Shown here: positions 1 to 16,308 of the stretch, piece after piece | Layout of the letters: every line of letters starts with the position of its first letter | How positions within the stretch are numbered: the stretch's first letter is position 1 | NCBI GenBank assembly: GCA_010279815.1 | Contig: QEOQ01000207.1 | Location: 1,456,078-1,520,077, forward strand | Length of the DNA: 64,000 nt | Source of the DNA: Brachionus plicatilis | Taxonomy: Eukaryota; Rotifera; Eurotatoria; Ploima; Brachionidae | Direction: 5' to 3' | The notes under the pieces: model-generated | The model's input: only the letters and a program-made list of their open reading frames with translations | Database searches by the model: none | What the model was told of the DNA's origin: nothing | Made by a program: the position numbers and the translations under genes

Positions 1-3000
1 CTATTAATTATTTGGTGCACTTATTCTCCGATTTATATAAGTCAAGCGATTAAAAAACGAATCATAAGCTATTAAATTTATTTTCTTGAAGAAAAATAGC
101 CCCGATTCATTCGAGGTAAAAATTTGATATCCTCAAAAAAACTACCTTGGAAAAAATTAATTTGAAATTTCCGTTTTTTTAAATTTAAATAATTCTCAAA
201 TCCATTAAAATAATTATCTGAACTCTTTTCTTCTGAAACAAAAAATTTAAGCAAAATTTTTTGTTGTAGTTTAAGAATCTGACGTTTTAGTCCGCACTTG
301 TTACTAATGCTTCTTTTTTAAATGATTGATATCATTTGTCATCTAACTCCCAGCAATCATTAAAACCAAAGAAAAAAATTTAATTCTTAAAAGCAATTAA
401 AGTAGAAAAATAACTTCGGGCCCGAAAAGAGTTTTTTTTCTATTTTAAAATGATATCAAAAATTATCTCGAATATCAAATTTAACTGATAAATAAATTTT
501 CATTCTTAAATTTGATCCTTAGAGCCAAAAAAACTAATGAAATGAATACAACAAACTAATTTTGTGCTATTCTTGGCATTAGGAACTGTGATCAGGTAAA
601 TTTTTAAAGGTGTGAAATCGAAAGTGAGCCCTAAATTTCTTGAGGTCGAATTTTAGTTCCAAATCTGACTTTTAGAATTTTAGAATTTTCATTTTCGACC
701 GCAAAACAAATTAATAATTTATGCTCAGAGACAAAAAAATTTAAACTATCGGCTACTAATTCTAAAGCTTAGCGACTACGAGAGGACTTGAAATCTGAAG
801 AGGCTTTTACTATTTGAATTTTTAAATAAAATTTTAAAAAAATATATTCAAATACGGCTGAGAATAAAATTTTATAAAAATAGAAAAATTACAAATAATT
901 ACTTAGAATAATTTGTTTATAATATTGCCCAAAAGAATAACTGAACACAAACAAAATCGAAAATTGTTAAAGAACAAAATAAAGAATTTACAATCAATTA
1001 AGTAATTTGATTGCTGAAAGCTTTAGACCTTTTTTTTTTATTTCACTTGAATTCTGCATATGGCAAAAGAGAATAACAGAGTACGAGGTAAGAAATGGTT
1101 TTGTTAAATGAAAAAACTTAAATAACTTTGGAGATTTGGCCAAAATTTATTTAGTTACTTAGTTTATAAGAATTTTCGATTCTTTTTTTTAATCAAAGCG
1201 AAACTAGTTTGGAGACCTTTTTGTTTTGTTTTCAATTCCATTAAAAACAAAAACCTTTCATATTTGTAATAATTTCATTTATTGATGTTTTACGTAAATT
1301 TTTTTTTTAACAAAAAACAACAGTCATCTCACTGCTAGAACCTCTTTTCTCGGTAAATTTATTTACCCAACTCTTATTGCCAGTTAAAAAAATAAACAAT
1401 GGCGATTAATTTTAACTTTTTTTTTTAATTACATCATTCTAAGCTTAAAACAATCATCAAGTGAAGAATCGTTGGCTTACAATTTCATATTTGTCATTTA
1501 AAATAAGTTAATTAAATTTCTTAATCAAAATTTTTAAATAAAGGATTGTAGCATGCACCTAGTAAAAAACTAGATATTGTGATTTTGAACATCTTGAGAC
1601 AATTTTTTATATTTGATTTAAGAAAAAACATGTTAATTTTCATGTTTTGAAAAGAAAAAAATTACAAATAGTTTTTTAACAAAGCTTTGGTAGAAAAATG
1701 GTAAATAAACAATACAGACAATCTAATAATTAAACTATTTGTAGTTTTGCATAGCGTTCCAACTTAATCTAAAATGTTCTATTTGATTATTTAATTTCTT
1801 TCTCTAGGTATTTGCTTAAACTGATACTCAAAGCTGATATATTTAGCTTTGAATAAAAATTATTGAGAAAGTTTAAGTCATGAAATTTATCACAAAAGCT
1901 CTAAACTTAACATAGAGCTGATTTAGCTTTAGTCATATTTTTTAATCTAAAAAAATTATTTAATTCGATCTCAGATTTCATTTAAACTATATCTCTCGTA
2001 GTTTATTTTAAAATTATTTAAAAAAGTATATTTGGAATCTGAAAAACCAGAAGTTTTAATATAAATACATTAACATTAGATTAATGATACAGAATAAAAT
2101 TCTTAATCGATTACTAAGATGAAATTTATTAATGAAAAAATTTGTTCCAAATTAATCAGAGATTGCCCGATTGTCTCATTAAAGGATGTCCTAAATAAAA
2201 GACTCTTGAGAGAAATCCTTTTTTTGTTTATTCTTCGGAATCACTACAAAATTTCTATCTCAGTTTATTTTTTAGCTTTGAAGCAATTCTAGCAAGAGTT
2301 TATAATTATCAGTTTTGATTAGCTCAGACAAAAACTTAAGCGAATTTACTTTCGCTGGATTCTTCAAAAATTTGGAGAAAAATATAAAAAATATTAAAAC
2401 CCTAATTTTGAAAAATTTTCCTCGATTACACAAAAAATTTAAAGAATTTAGAATTAAAAATTTTAGTTTTTGACAATTGCATCGAAAATAAGATTTCCGT
2501 ATTGTCAAAAAATTATAGAAAAACACGTTATTAAGACCCAAAGGACGGAAATTTTGCAATATTTAGAAATTAGTTAACTCCAGACTTATGGAATATTTTC
2601 AATTTTTAATAATCATTTTTCAAACTTAAACTGAAAAAAAAACAGTGACATTTATTTTAAAATACATAAGCTGAATTTTTTTAAAACGCAAATAAGTTTT
2701 TTTGATGTTAATTATAGGCAGTCTAAAATTTAAGACGCTATGGTAAATGTATTAGCTTTAAAATTTTGCCAATTTCCTGTGCATTTTATTTTCCATCGCT
2801 TACCTTAAATAAAAATGAATACAAAATTTAAAATCCTATTAGAAATGCCAGAAACAAATTGATCTTGATTGTTGTATCCAGGAAGTATGCTTCAAATAAA
2901 ACCAATTTTAGTGTTTTTTTATTATCTGATGTAAAGTAATATTTTCTATTTTTTTATTAAAATCTTATAACAACCTTGATGTTTAAAACTAAAATATCGA

Positions 3001-6000
3001 CCATTGATTTACCTATGCCATTTAGCTGTTGAATACTTGTTTTTTTTTTGATTACTTTGTTTTCCGGATAAAAATTACGAGTATTGGAAATCAATTTTAA
3101 ATTTATATAAATAATTTATTATGACTTATTAAAAGAAATAAAACACTGCTATATAGAGATTCACTTGTTTGGCCGATTAGTCACTCAGTCACTTTAAAAA
3201 CTGAGAAAAAATTTGTAAGCCTTGAAAAATTAAGCTCTATAAAAAAATACTTTTCAAACAAAATGAATTTTTAAAGGATTATAATTAAATTCTTTATTTT
3301 AATTCGATTTAAACTCGATTTGTATACAAAAATTTCGAATTAGTATGGTCTAATTCAACCTATCGGTTGTTATAGTTTCAAAAATTATATTTTAATACAA
3401 TATTAAAAAGCATAAATGAGAAAATCGAAGACTCAATAATTTTGCATACAAGCTCAAGTACACTTTTATTTGATTTAAAATCCTTTTAATTTTAAGAATT
3501 ATTTCAAAGATTAGTATTACTGAGAAGTAGTCATAAAAAACAAAGCCAATAAATATCTTAATGTAGAATTTTAGTTGATAGTTTATCAAATATAGACAAA
3601 CTTCAAACAAATTGGTTTTGGCTCATTAAAGTCATTTGTAACTTTAGTGTTAAATTTTCTTAGGTCGACTCCTTGTTTAAATTTTCTCTTCTTTAATTGA
3701 TAATCATTAACAAAAGCCGATTAGTTTTGACATTTAAATTGTTTTTGTTTGCGTCGACTTTGCGATCCTCCTTGGTTGATAGATCCCAAAGGATCCCTTA
3801 AAGCTTGCCTTAAAAATTTCACAAAACCATGTATGGAAATTTATGATCCGAAGAACAAAGGCTAATTTGTATTATTTTAATAAAAAATGTAAATATATTT
3901 TTATAATATTAATTTGAAAATCTTTGTAAAATATTGTTTATTAAAAAGAAGTCTAAAATATTTGAATATTGTTATTTATATTGAATTAGAACAACAAGAT
4001 TGACACAAAGAATACTAAAAAATTCTATCAATCTTTATTATACGGACATAAGCCGGTTAAAGTTAACTAATCCCAAGCTAACCTATTCGAATATGTTGAA
4101 TATTTCAGGGATCACCATTGAGTTTACTTTTAAATGGCCTCTGTTCCAATTTAGCTAGTTCGCTCTTAGTATTTATCAATCGAAAACAAAATTCGAATTC
4201 AATATTTTATCTCTTTAAGCTAAAAAAAAGATTAAGAGAAAAATGGAAATATTTTTTTATTGAAATCCTTTTTTTAAAGATTTTAGATTGATTTAGCCAA
4301 GCCCTTGAAATAAATTTTCTAATTTTGTCACCATTTTGCATTACAGTTATCTAATATTTGCATTATTTAGACCAGAATTATAATTATAAATATACTCAGG
4401 ACTTTAACTTAATAAATTATTTAAATACTAAAAAATAAATTAAAAAATTGATTAGAAAAATTTGTAATAAATTAATTTTATTGATAATTTTAATTTTCAA
4501 AAAAAAATATAAAAGAGATGTTTAACTTTTCGCATAATTTTGTATTTAGTTAAAAATTTTGTACAAAAAAGTTTATAAAAACATTAAAATCTATTAATTG
4601 ATTAATTTTACGAAATGAGGTTTTAAAATTTTTTGAAACAAGTTGGTAAGATTTATTATGAAAAGTTTAAATCAATTTTTACTATATTTTCTAAATACAA
4701 CTAATCAAAATTGTCCCAATATTTTATAATTCTAATTTTGAAAAAAGCATTAGTTAGTTGTCTGAAATACGAAAAGATGAAATAAAATTAAAAAATTTTT
4801 TTCAAAGCCTTGGCAAAATCATTGTAAATTCTTCAATATAAATAATATTAATATAGAAAAATTTCCAATTTAACAATAATAAATTTATTTTGAAAAAAAT
4901 TTAAAATGAATGTAAAATATTGATTTTTCAAATGAATAGCTAAATTAGATTTACTCGTCAAACGACTATTTCCTATTTTCGATTTATTAATCTCTGTAAA
5001 TCGTTAGAAAATAATAAGACACAATTTTAATTCGCAAATATTGTTTTTAAATAAATAAATTTATAGAATGAGAATACAATCTATGAAAAAAAGGTGAGTC
5101 GTTCATTAATGTATACCTTTATTTTTAAATAATTGGTTAGAATTAATTAGATGAACTTTATTTTTATTACCTTGATAATTTAAAGTAAAACTTGTTTAAA
5201 ATTCTAATTAAATAATCTTTTTGGGCTTTGCTTTAAAAAAAAATTGTTTTTTATCTTCAAGCACAATTTATATCAATGGTGAAGAAAGAAAAACAGTTTG
5301 CCAACGAGCAGGTTTTGAAAATTTTTTAAATAAAAAAAAAAAGAAAATTTAAAGTTATTTTTCAAAACATTTATGAAATAAATTTCATTATATTTTAAGA
5401 ATAAGAATAAATGAATTCTCTGATTTAATACTGTGTGTAAAATATTTGATCAAAGCAATTACTTGGAAACAATGAAACCAATTTCAAAAACTATTCAACT
5501 AATTGTTTATTAATTAAATAAACTAAATGTACGTCTTTTCTTGCAAAAACAAATCTATGAGCCACTATATATGTCAGAAATTAGAATTCAAGTGTTTTGT
5601 TTACAGAAATTTAAAATTTCTATTTTAACAAAGCCGTTCAAAGGCTATTTACATAAAACATGGAAAATTGAATTCACCTTAAAAACTATTACGCTTTGTA
5701 ATTTTTATCAATTTTTTTCTGATAAAAATAACTAGCTAAAATAACTTTGCAAATTTAAGTTTATAAAACATATGAATGCTTGATGACTTTTAAAATTCAA
5801 ATAAGGTGTTTCCATGAATTAAAAAAAATAACTTAAAAAAAAATTAATAAATGATTTATGGCTAATTTTTGAAAGATACTCAAATTAATTAAAGATATAA
5901 AATAAAAACAAATATTAATTTTTTTATTGCTAATAAACGCTAGCAAATTTAATTAAAATTTCATTTTAATTTGTAAAATAAAATATCATTAAAAACGTTC

Positions 6001-6295
6001 ATCCGCTTTTCTTACTTTCTATAAAAATAAAACTGGTCAATTTAATATAAAAAAGTCAAGATTAATTAACATTTTTCAAGAATATGAATTTTTTTTGAAT
6101 GAAAAAATTTAAAAAATTTTGGTAACTTTATTTTGTTAAAAATAAAATAAATTTAATTCAAAAGTATTTTGAATGAAAAAATAAGAAATTATTCACATAA
6201 ATTTTAAATTAAACGACATTAGATATGAAATATTATACGATTTTAAAAATTATTAATTTGAGTTAATCACTTTGACTTTGGATTTTTTATAAAAA
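1..6295. other. Gene-poor AT-rich intergenic DNA
   Basis: No gene with recognisable protein similarity is seen on either strand. The few open frames of 60-95 codons (for example 2272-2559 and 3392-3610, both minus) are dominated by Phe, Leu, Ile, Asn and Lys, as expected from random AT-rich DNA. One richer patch at about 3734-3871 has a 45-codon open stretch on the minus strand, treated under findings. The last 300 bases probably hold the promoter of the ELL gene, but no specific element can be named. Confidence 0.6.
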
Positions 6296-8097
6296 ATGCT
6301 ATCTGCTGGCCAACACACTTTGATCAAGCAGCCTGATACTGAAGATCTAAACAAACATTGTATTTTGGTTAAACTTACCGATTCCAGTGCCAAAGCTATT
6401 GAAGAATATATAAAAAATAAAGTAATTAAAAAATCTAAAAACTTTTTAAATCATATTTTTGAATTAAAAAAAGAATAATACCACAAAAAAGCCAAATATT
6501 GTTTTTACAAGTGATAAAACCGGGGTATGTTATTTCTCTAATATTCTTTCATCTCTAAAGGCAATTTTTTAATTTAAAGGAAATTTCCCTGCCAACAGAA
6601 TCGACTAATTTGAATTTCAAAAAATTTTTCTTTTCCCTTTCCGGAGTTAAAGAATCGAACAAAGATATCAGTGCTGCCCTTGAATGCATTCATTATAACA
6701 ACAACAAGTTATTTCTTAAGAAAAAAAGGAATTATTTTAATGATTTTTTTAGATTAAAAACAATCGGAAATGTCGAACATAAACTGACTGTCCAAGCCAA
6801 CGAAGAGTTATTTCAAGCGACTAAAGAGAAGGTTAATAAAGAAGCAGAAGAAGAGAAAAAAAATTCGTAAAGAAAACTTTTATTATTAAAAAATAATTAA
6901 TAAGTAAATAAATTATTTAGAACTATTGAAATAAAACATTCAGGAGCAATTGTAAATAGGAATTTGTCTAGTTCTGCAAAGGCACAGCGAAATTCAATCG
7001 GAATTACAAAAGTTAATAACAACCCGAATCAGGAGGTAGTTAAACCAAGAAATCCTGTTCTGGAAAGACCTCTAAAAGAACGCTTAATTCATCTATTGGC
7101 ATTGAAACCTTTAAATAAAGCTGAGCTATTACTTAAGTTAGGAAAAGATTATGCTTTAAATGAAAAAGATAAAGATCAAATGGACTTGTTGTTACAATCA
7201 GTAACCATGTATAATCACAAAAATTTAACTTATGAAATTTCTAATGAAGTCCTGCTTAATGAAGTCAAAGAAGATTGGCAATTTTATAACCAAAGTGAAA
7301 AGTTAATCGTTAAAAATAAAATTAGTAAATTAAAAGAAAAAATGGCGTCAAAAAATCAACAAAATAATTCATTTGGTCAAAAGAGTTCTCTTTCCAGCTC
7401 AAACAAAGCTTCGGCATTCTCTGCACCTTCAAGTTCGGGGAACAAGTCGATCAACTTAAGCTCCAATTTTGAGACCAATTTTGATGAATTGGATTCCTCT
7501 ATTGATAAAAGTATTAGCAAGAGGATATCACCTCATAAGCCGGAACAATTCAAGCCAATAAACAAAAATCATAGACCTAGCAGTCAAACATCGACTTATT
7601 TAAAAGAAGCATCAGATCTTTTTTCAACGAGCTCGGATGAAATGTCAGCTGACGATCTTTCATTCAGTTCTAAACAAACAAATGGAAAAGACGAATTTAT
7701 CGGTGCAAAAAAACACAAAATTGACTTCGAATACAAAGAAAGAGCTCAGGAAATAGAAGGAAATGAGCTGAAAGAATGCCAAAGAAAATACAAGAAAATA
7801 ACAAGTCCTCAACAAAAACAGCAGTACATGCAAGATTATGATCAAATTTATAAAGAGTATTTGGAGCTGCATTTTTATATTGATAATCTTAGAGATAAGT
7901 TTGAAAAGCTTAGATCTGATTTAGGCTCTTTGAACGAATCCAGCAGAGAGTATACTGAAAAAAAACAAAAAATTATAAACGATTATGTAGATAAAAAGTC
8001 AGACTCAGACTATTTAAAAAAGAGAGACCGATATAGTCAAGTCTATACGAAACTTAAATATTTACACAATATTCTGAAAGAAAGCGGCGAATTGTAA
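6296..8097 (+). CDS. ELL: RNA polymerase II elongation factor ELL
   Basis: ELL suppresses transient pausing of RNA polymerase II in the nucleus and is the core subunit of super and little elongation complexes. Four exons join in frame: 6296-6421, 6492-6524, 6580-6866 and 6960-8097, giving 527 residues. The N-terminal ELL domain starts with LVKLTDSSAKAIEEY, which matches the HVKLTDSALRAFESY region of animal ELLs, and continues with a strand reading PNIVFTSDKTG. A helical segment with LKERLIHLLALKPLNKAELL lies near residue 190. A Ser/Asn-rich linker follows at about 280-400. The C-terminal occludin/ELL domain (about 405-527) has the helical RKYKKITSPQQKQQYMQDYD pattern and ends close to the stop. 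The start is the ATG just ahead of the conserved domain. The exon junction spanning TCG at 6866/6960 is inferred from phase. Confidence 0.93.
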
Positions 8098-9829
8098 TCT
8101 CAAAAATCGTTTTAAAATTTATCCATAATTGATTTAAATTTATTAATTTTTCTTATAAATAAAATAAAACAACATGTCTATTTTTTATACTTTTTGTTAA
8201 TTAAAAATCGACTACTAGGCATCCTAAAATCACAATAAAAATTGAATTTTTTTGTCTATATTAAAATTTGAAAAAAAATGGTTTGATTTTTTGTTTTTGA
8301 ATTACAAAATGTATCCAATGTTGGAAATAACATTGAAAAAGTGCGATGTTTCAAATAGATAAATAATTTTAAGATAAAATTGCAATCATTTTCATATTTG
8401 AAATTAAACTCTTTAGTGAAATAGAATAAATTTAATTTTTATTTGGAAATTTGAAAAAAAATATTGAAATTATTTTTTTAACTTTTAAATAATTCATTTA
8501 GATTTAATTTAATCTAAATTTTTTATCGTTGGAAAACTGGGTCTAGTCGGTTAGGTGAACCATAATTCACTTATTATGCGAAAAAATTTTGTTCTCAGGT
8601 TTTGTTAACTATTAGTTCATTTAATTTTTGTTCACGTAGTAAACCAAAATTGAATTTCTAATATAAAAATGATTACAATATTATCTTAAAATTATTTTTC
8701 AATTTGAAACTGAAAAAATATTTGAAAAATTGCACTTTTAAAATTTTCTACAAAACGATATGCCATAAGTATCAATCCTTTGAAATTGAAGAATTCTTCC
8801 AAAAAAAAGATGTTTTTAGTTTTTCAGCAATGAGCTTTTAAAAATAAAGCTAGGTGACTATTTATTTTTCTGCAATAATGCTTAGGCTATTCTCTTTCAT
8901 ATAATTAGTGATCGGATGGTCAGGGTCTTATCACTATCTTGAAAACATATGGTCCGTGAACAGGAACTCAAGATTTTACTCTTTAATACTAGTTTTACAA
9001 GTCAAAAATTAGATCTTAGGTCCAACTGGTACTTTTGCGTAAAAGTTCATCAAATTATCTTCAAAAAAGTATGTGGTCGGAAGTTTTTGGATAATTCCTA
9101 ATACCATCCGACCGCGATCTGACTAGGTTAAAAACTTTTTAGTTTTAATATTGATTGTCACACAGATTGGATTTTGTTTCTGGTGAATTCTTTAATAAAT
9201 ACATCTAGGATATGCATTAGATCAGATTTTATAAAAATGCTTACCTTATATTAATCTAGCGTTTAATTTCTTTCTTCCTTAAAAGTGTCATTATATTAAA
9301 GGATCAAATCAAACAAGGAAAAAAATTGGTTCTTTAAAAAAGATGTATATGAACTCCAAAAGTATCCAGAAACATGAATATTGTTGGATATTTAAAAAAT
9401 CGAAAATAAATATATTTTTTTAAATAATCATCTTTCCTCATTCAAAAATATTCGCATTTTTTTTAAATTTTCCAGGTAGTTATTAAGTATTCATCTTATT
9501 TTCTTCTTCTAAAACTATTGTTTGAATATTTTTTGAAAAGTATTCCATAGCACATAAAAATCTCAAATTTTTGAAAAATTTTGAATAAAGGTATGCTGAA
9601 TTTATTTAGTTTTTGAAAATTATTTTTTTTACAATTAGGTGGAGTTCAAAGAAGCTATATCTGATATAATTCCAATTTACTTAAAAGGGAGTAAGCAGGC
9701 CTTTTCAGTTTGCGCTTAAAGAAAAATTACTTAAAATTATGTATTTGAGATATTGTTTTTTTAATTTCAAAAAAAATTTAAAAGAAAGTTTTTAGTAAAA
9801 CTGAAAAAATCAATTATTCTTAACTTATA

Positions 9830-10075
9830 CAGTACTGCTACGTTAACAGTCGTTTTGGTATATTTTCAAAAGTAATTTTACGTAAAATATTGTCATATAA
9901 CGAAAAATTTCTAATTTAACATAAAACTAAAAATAGTTGAGATTTTGTTATCATTCATTTCATTTGTATTTATTTTAGTAAAATAATAAAAAATATTTTT
10001 TTTACAATTTTTAGTAGAAACGATGAGAAAAGTAAATTTACAAATAGTAAAAAAACACTCATCGTATCAGTACTG
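9830..10075. mobile_element. Tc1/mariner-type MITE, 246 bp, TA target duplication
   Basis: The two ends are inverted repeats. The left end reads CAGTACTGCTACG and the right end, on the other strand, CAGTACTGATACG, with one mismatch in 13. The element is flanked on both sides by TA (9828-9829 and 10076-10077). A CAGT terminus with a TA duplication is the usual signature of Tc1/mariner-superfamily elements. The interior is AT-rich and non-coding, so this would be a non-autonomous copy that depends on a transposase elsewhere. A short secondary hairpin (ACGATGAG at about 10019 pairing with CTCATCGT at about 10056) lies near the right end. The family assignment is inferred from the ends alone. Confidence 0.65.
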
Positions 10076-10490
10076 TATATTTTCATTAATTTTATGTGTT
10101 TAACAAATTTGATATTGAAAACTAATTAAATTTGTTAGTGAAAGATTAAATTTCATAGATAAGATTTTATAAATTCATTTGGGTTTTACAGTGTTGAAAT
10201 TACTTAATTTTAATAAAAGAAAATAATTGAAAAAATTTTTGCTTTAAATAAATAATATTTTATAAAAACTTAGTAATTTTTTAGTAAATAAAGCATAAAA
10301 ATTTTTGGTAATTATCATAAATTAGATTAAATTTTATATAAAATTACCGTAAGCTTTCAAGTACAAATTTACGAAAATTTTGGATTAATTACATTATTTA
10401 TCGTAAAATTTCGTTTGTTGTTGTGGAAAATCATTACTTTAATATGAAAAAAAACAAAAAAAAAAGGTTTGAAATAAAATTTTAAAAATA

Positions 10491-10650
10491 CCGTATTCCC
10501 TCATTCGATTATGTTGCACTACAAGCCAAGACATGCAGATTAAAACATAAAATTAATAATATTTTAGCATGGGTGAGATGTACTTTGGTGCATGGCCCAA
10601 AAGCTGGTAGCTTAATTAATGGTGCAGCATAATCGAACGAAGGAATCCGA
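10491..10650. mobile_element. 160-bp MITE with 29-bp inverted repeats and TA target site
   Basis: The left end contains ATTCCCTCATTCGATTATG and the right end, on the opposite strand, ATTCCTTCGTTCGATTATG. Over 29 bases 24 match, and most differences are transitions. TA dinucleotides flank both sides (10489-10490 and 10651-10652). The interior (about 100 bases) contains no open frame. The TIR style, a TATTCCCTC-like start next to TA, recalls pogo/Tigger-class DNA transposons, but that is a weak resemblance. The mismatches between the arms suggest an old insertion. Confidence 0.7.
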
Positions 10651-11168
10651 TAAATAAATTAATATTTTTAGAAACTTAGAGTAATGGTATACAACTGCTG
10701 AATTCATCTTCAAAATATGCTTTTTGACACATATTTAATCAAGATCAGTTTTAAAATTAATTCGTCCTTTAAATAAATTAAATATAATTGAATATTAATT
10801 TAATAAATATTTTAATTATTTTTGTTTATATTTTTTTTAATGATGAATTTTTCTAATATTGAAAATCTGTCAAAAATTCAATCAACACTAATAGATTTAA
10901 TTTTTTGTAAGTTCAAATGTTAAACACTAAAATAAATATCTATCAATGTGTCAGAATTTATGCTAAGACAATTAGCGAACAAGGCAAGATTGAAATATTT
11001 CAGACTATGTATGTAAAGCAAAATTTTAATCTCAAGCCATTCAGAAATATATTTTTGAAATTTTATGGATTTTTCAAAACTAATTTTTTTTAAATACAAC
11101 CAAAAATCTCTTATTATCCAAAAAGCACATATATTCATTAAATTAATAGATTTTTTTTAGGGTTAAAA

Positions 11169-12007
<839 letters not shown>

Positions 12008-12787
12008 AAAAATTGTATTTGACCATCAATTATATTTGATTAAATTTCGATCATTTGATGTTGAAATTTTTAACACATTATTATTAAACTAAATTTTATT
12101 TTTAGTTTAAATTTTGTCTTAATTGTTAATGTATTTATTTTAAAATATTTAGTTTAAAATCGAAAAAAATAGCTTAGAAATTAAATAAATTAGATAAATA
12201 CTTTTATTTTATTTTTGTTTCAGATATTTTTTAATTCATATACTTTAAGCTTTTATTATAATTTTTTAAAGAGCAATTCATATGAGATTTTTTATTCATT
12301 ATTTCGAATTAAAGCTTCAAAGTTTCTAAAAAATTTTAAATATTTAACTATTTTTTTAATATTTTTGCTCTTAAATTTTTTTTGGTTTTAAAAATTAAAT
12401 CATTAATTGTTTGAATCATATTTATAAAATTAAGCTAAATTATTTTTGCCACAGTATTTTATTATCTCTTTCATAAAAAATTTTAATTCTATTCAGTCAT
12501 TTTTTAGGTTATCATTTTGAATATTGTAATTTAATAGAATTTATAAGCGTTTAAAATTCGTGAAATAATTTGACATATGAATCGAAAAATCATGACGTGT
12601 ATCTTTGCCTAAAATATGTTGAATCTAATTATTTGAATTTATAAAATAAATTTTCATAATAAATCGCAGGTTTCTAAGAACAATCTTACTATTTTTTTCA
12701 AAAAAAAAAAACTTTCATCAGACCAACAACTTCAATTAAAATATAAATACTATTCATTATTTTTTAGACTTAAATTATTATGAATTA
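12008..12787. other. Intergenic AT-rich spacer
   Basis: The 780 bases between the LSM12 homologue and the SLC35E2-like gene contain no open frame of interest and no obvious repeat. The region presumably carries the 3' end of the first gene and the promoter of the second. Confidence 0.5.
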
Positions 12788-14648
<1,861 letters not shown>

Positions 14649-16308
14649 AACTTGCATTACCAAGTCTTTTAAATAAGTTTTTATATTTTTAGTTTAAAAA
14701 ATGATTAAGACTTTTTAATAAAAAAAGTTTGAAATATAAAATTTTTATCTAAAAATTCAAATCTGTATTAAAATGAAAAATTTAAAGCATCAATATTAAT
14801 GAATTTTTTGTATTCCCTATTTACCTTATGGCATGATTATGATTAAAAAGTCTTTATTTTATTCAAATAACTTGTATCTTTCGATTTATTAGGTCTTTTA
14901 ATCTAAAATTGATTAAATGTGATCTAAATATTAGGTAATTTTAAAAAACTAAATTATTTATCGTGATATATAAATTTGCTTGGTGCATGAAGTGAATTTT
15001 TTGTTTATATAATCCAAAAAAGTCTCCAAATCAAAGTAAATCAAGTTTACAACATTATTTTATAATTCCCTTGTTTATTTTATTTCAAGATTAATTATTT
15101 AAAAAAAATTAAAAAAATATGCAGCTTGTCAAAATAAATTGGTTATTTTTTTTTTAAAGATTTATTTATAAATTTTAAATAAGACATAATCTTAAATAAA
15201 TTCAACTTTTGTAAATCCCATTTTAGATGACAGCTGAAGTATTAAGATTAATCACATTAGTCAATTTAAATCATTTAGGAAAAAAAAGAATTTTTTTATT
15301 TTATTTACTTAATTAGGTTCCGACTGATGAGTAAATAAAAATTATAGCCATTAATTTTAAAATTGAAAATAAAAATATGTAAAAGCATTAATACTCCTAA
15401 AAAAAGGAAACAAAATATTTATTAAGGAAGCAAAATCTCATATCACAACTACCATCATCAAAAAATGAACTAAATTCGGAAATATTTAAATTTTATTTGT
15501 CAAAGCGATAAAAGATTATTTTATGGTTCATTGGAAAAATAAAAGACTTCAGTTTATGGTCTCCTGCTTTATCAGTTTTGATCATTTTACGTGATTTATT
15601 CGATCAATATTTAAGCAAGCTATTTATTTAATTGATTCCGAGCAATATTTTAAGCCAAATAAAATTTAAGTGAAAAATACAATTTATTAAATGATTCCGA
15701 AGTATACTGATGGCTATGAGTGAACCAGGCATAGGAAATAGCTAACTAATACGATTTTAAGTTAATAGATTGATATAGATTTTATTAATTTGTAATATAT
15801 CAAATTTATTCCAACAAATTGAATTTTAATATCCTTTTGTTCTCAATCAATAAAAATATTTTCGAAAACTATTGACTTTTTTATTTTTATGTTCAAACTT
15901 ATAGTCCCTATAGATAGAAATCAAGTTCGTGATTTTCATACCCAGTTGGTCTAAATACATGATTTTAAAAAGAGCAGGTAAATAGAAGGATGTGGCAGAA
16001 TTAAATCTAGAGATTTAATTAGAAAAATTTCCGTACTAAAATGTTTTTTTCCGCAACAGTAATAGATTATAAAAGAGCAAGAATTAAAGTGTTTAACTAA
16101 CTAAAAAGCATTAATCACAAGCATCCTCAAAACCTGATATTAAGTGATCGTGTTTTCATATTATCAGTTCCGATGTTATTATAGATCAAGTTAAAAAAAT
16201 TTGTTTGCCAAGTGAGTTCTTTTAAGTGGAATTATTTTAGGAAATAATTTATAAAAAAGCTCTCACTGCTCTTAATCAAGAACTTCAATAATTATATTAA
16301 CTTTTTTT
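14649..16308. other. Intergenic spacer upstream of agrin
   Basis: No coding-like frame, tRNA or clear repeat is seen in these 1.66 kb. A hammerhead-like CTGATGAG at about 15328 lacks the rest of a ribozyme core. The sequence probably includes the agrin promoter and 5' UTR near its right end, but no specific element could be identified. Confidence 0.5.

Larger units (their letters stand above)
8098..11168. other. Intergenic DNA with two MITE-like elements
   Basis: No gene is seen in this 3 kb between ELL and the LSM12 homologue. It holds two short inverted-repeat elements (listed separately at 9830-10075 and 10491-10650). Around 8910-9125 the base composition is less AT-biased than the surroundings and an imperfect 11-base inverted match containing CGGATGGT occurs about 200 bases apart. 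That is too weak to call an element. The minus-strand open frame at 10920-11138 shows no recognisable domain. Confidence 0.5.

Noticed and set aside
2272..2559. 95-codon minus-strand open frame
   Set aside because: Composition is almost only Phe, Leu, Lys, Asn, Ile and Ser as in random AT-rich DNA, with no motif or neighbouring exon.
8905..9125. Possible inverted repeat around CGGATGGT
   Set aside because: Only about 11 of 14 bases match across 200 bases, with no target duplication; not distinguishable from chance.
15325..15345. CTGATGAG resembling a hammerhead ribozyme core
   Set aside because: The matching GAAA segment and pairing stems are missing, so the octamer is chance.
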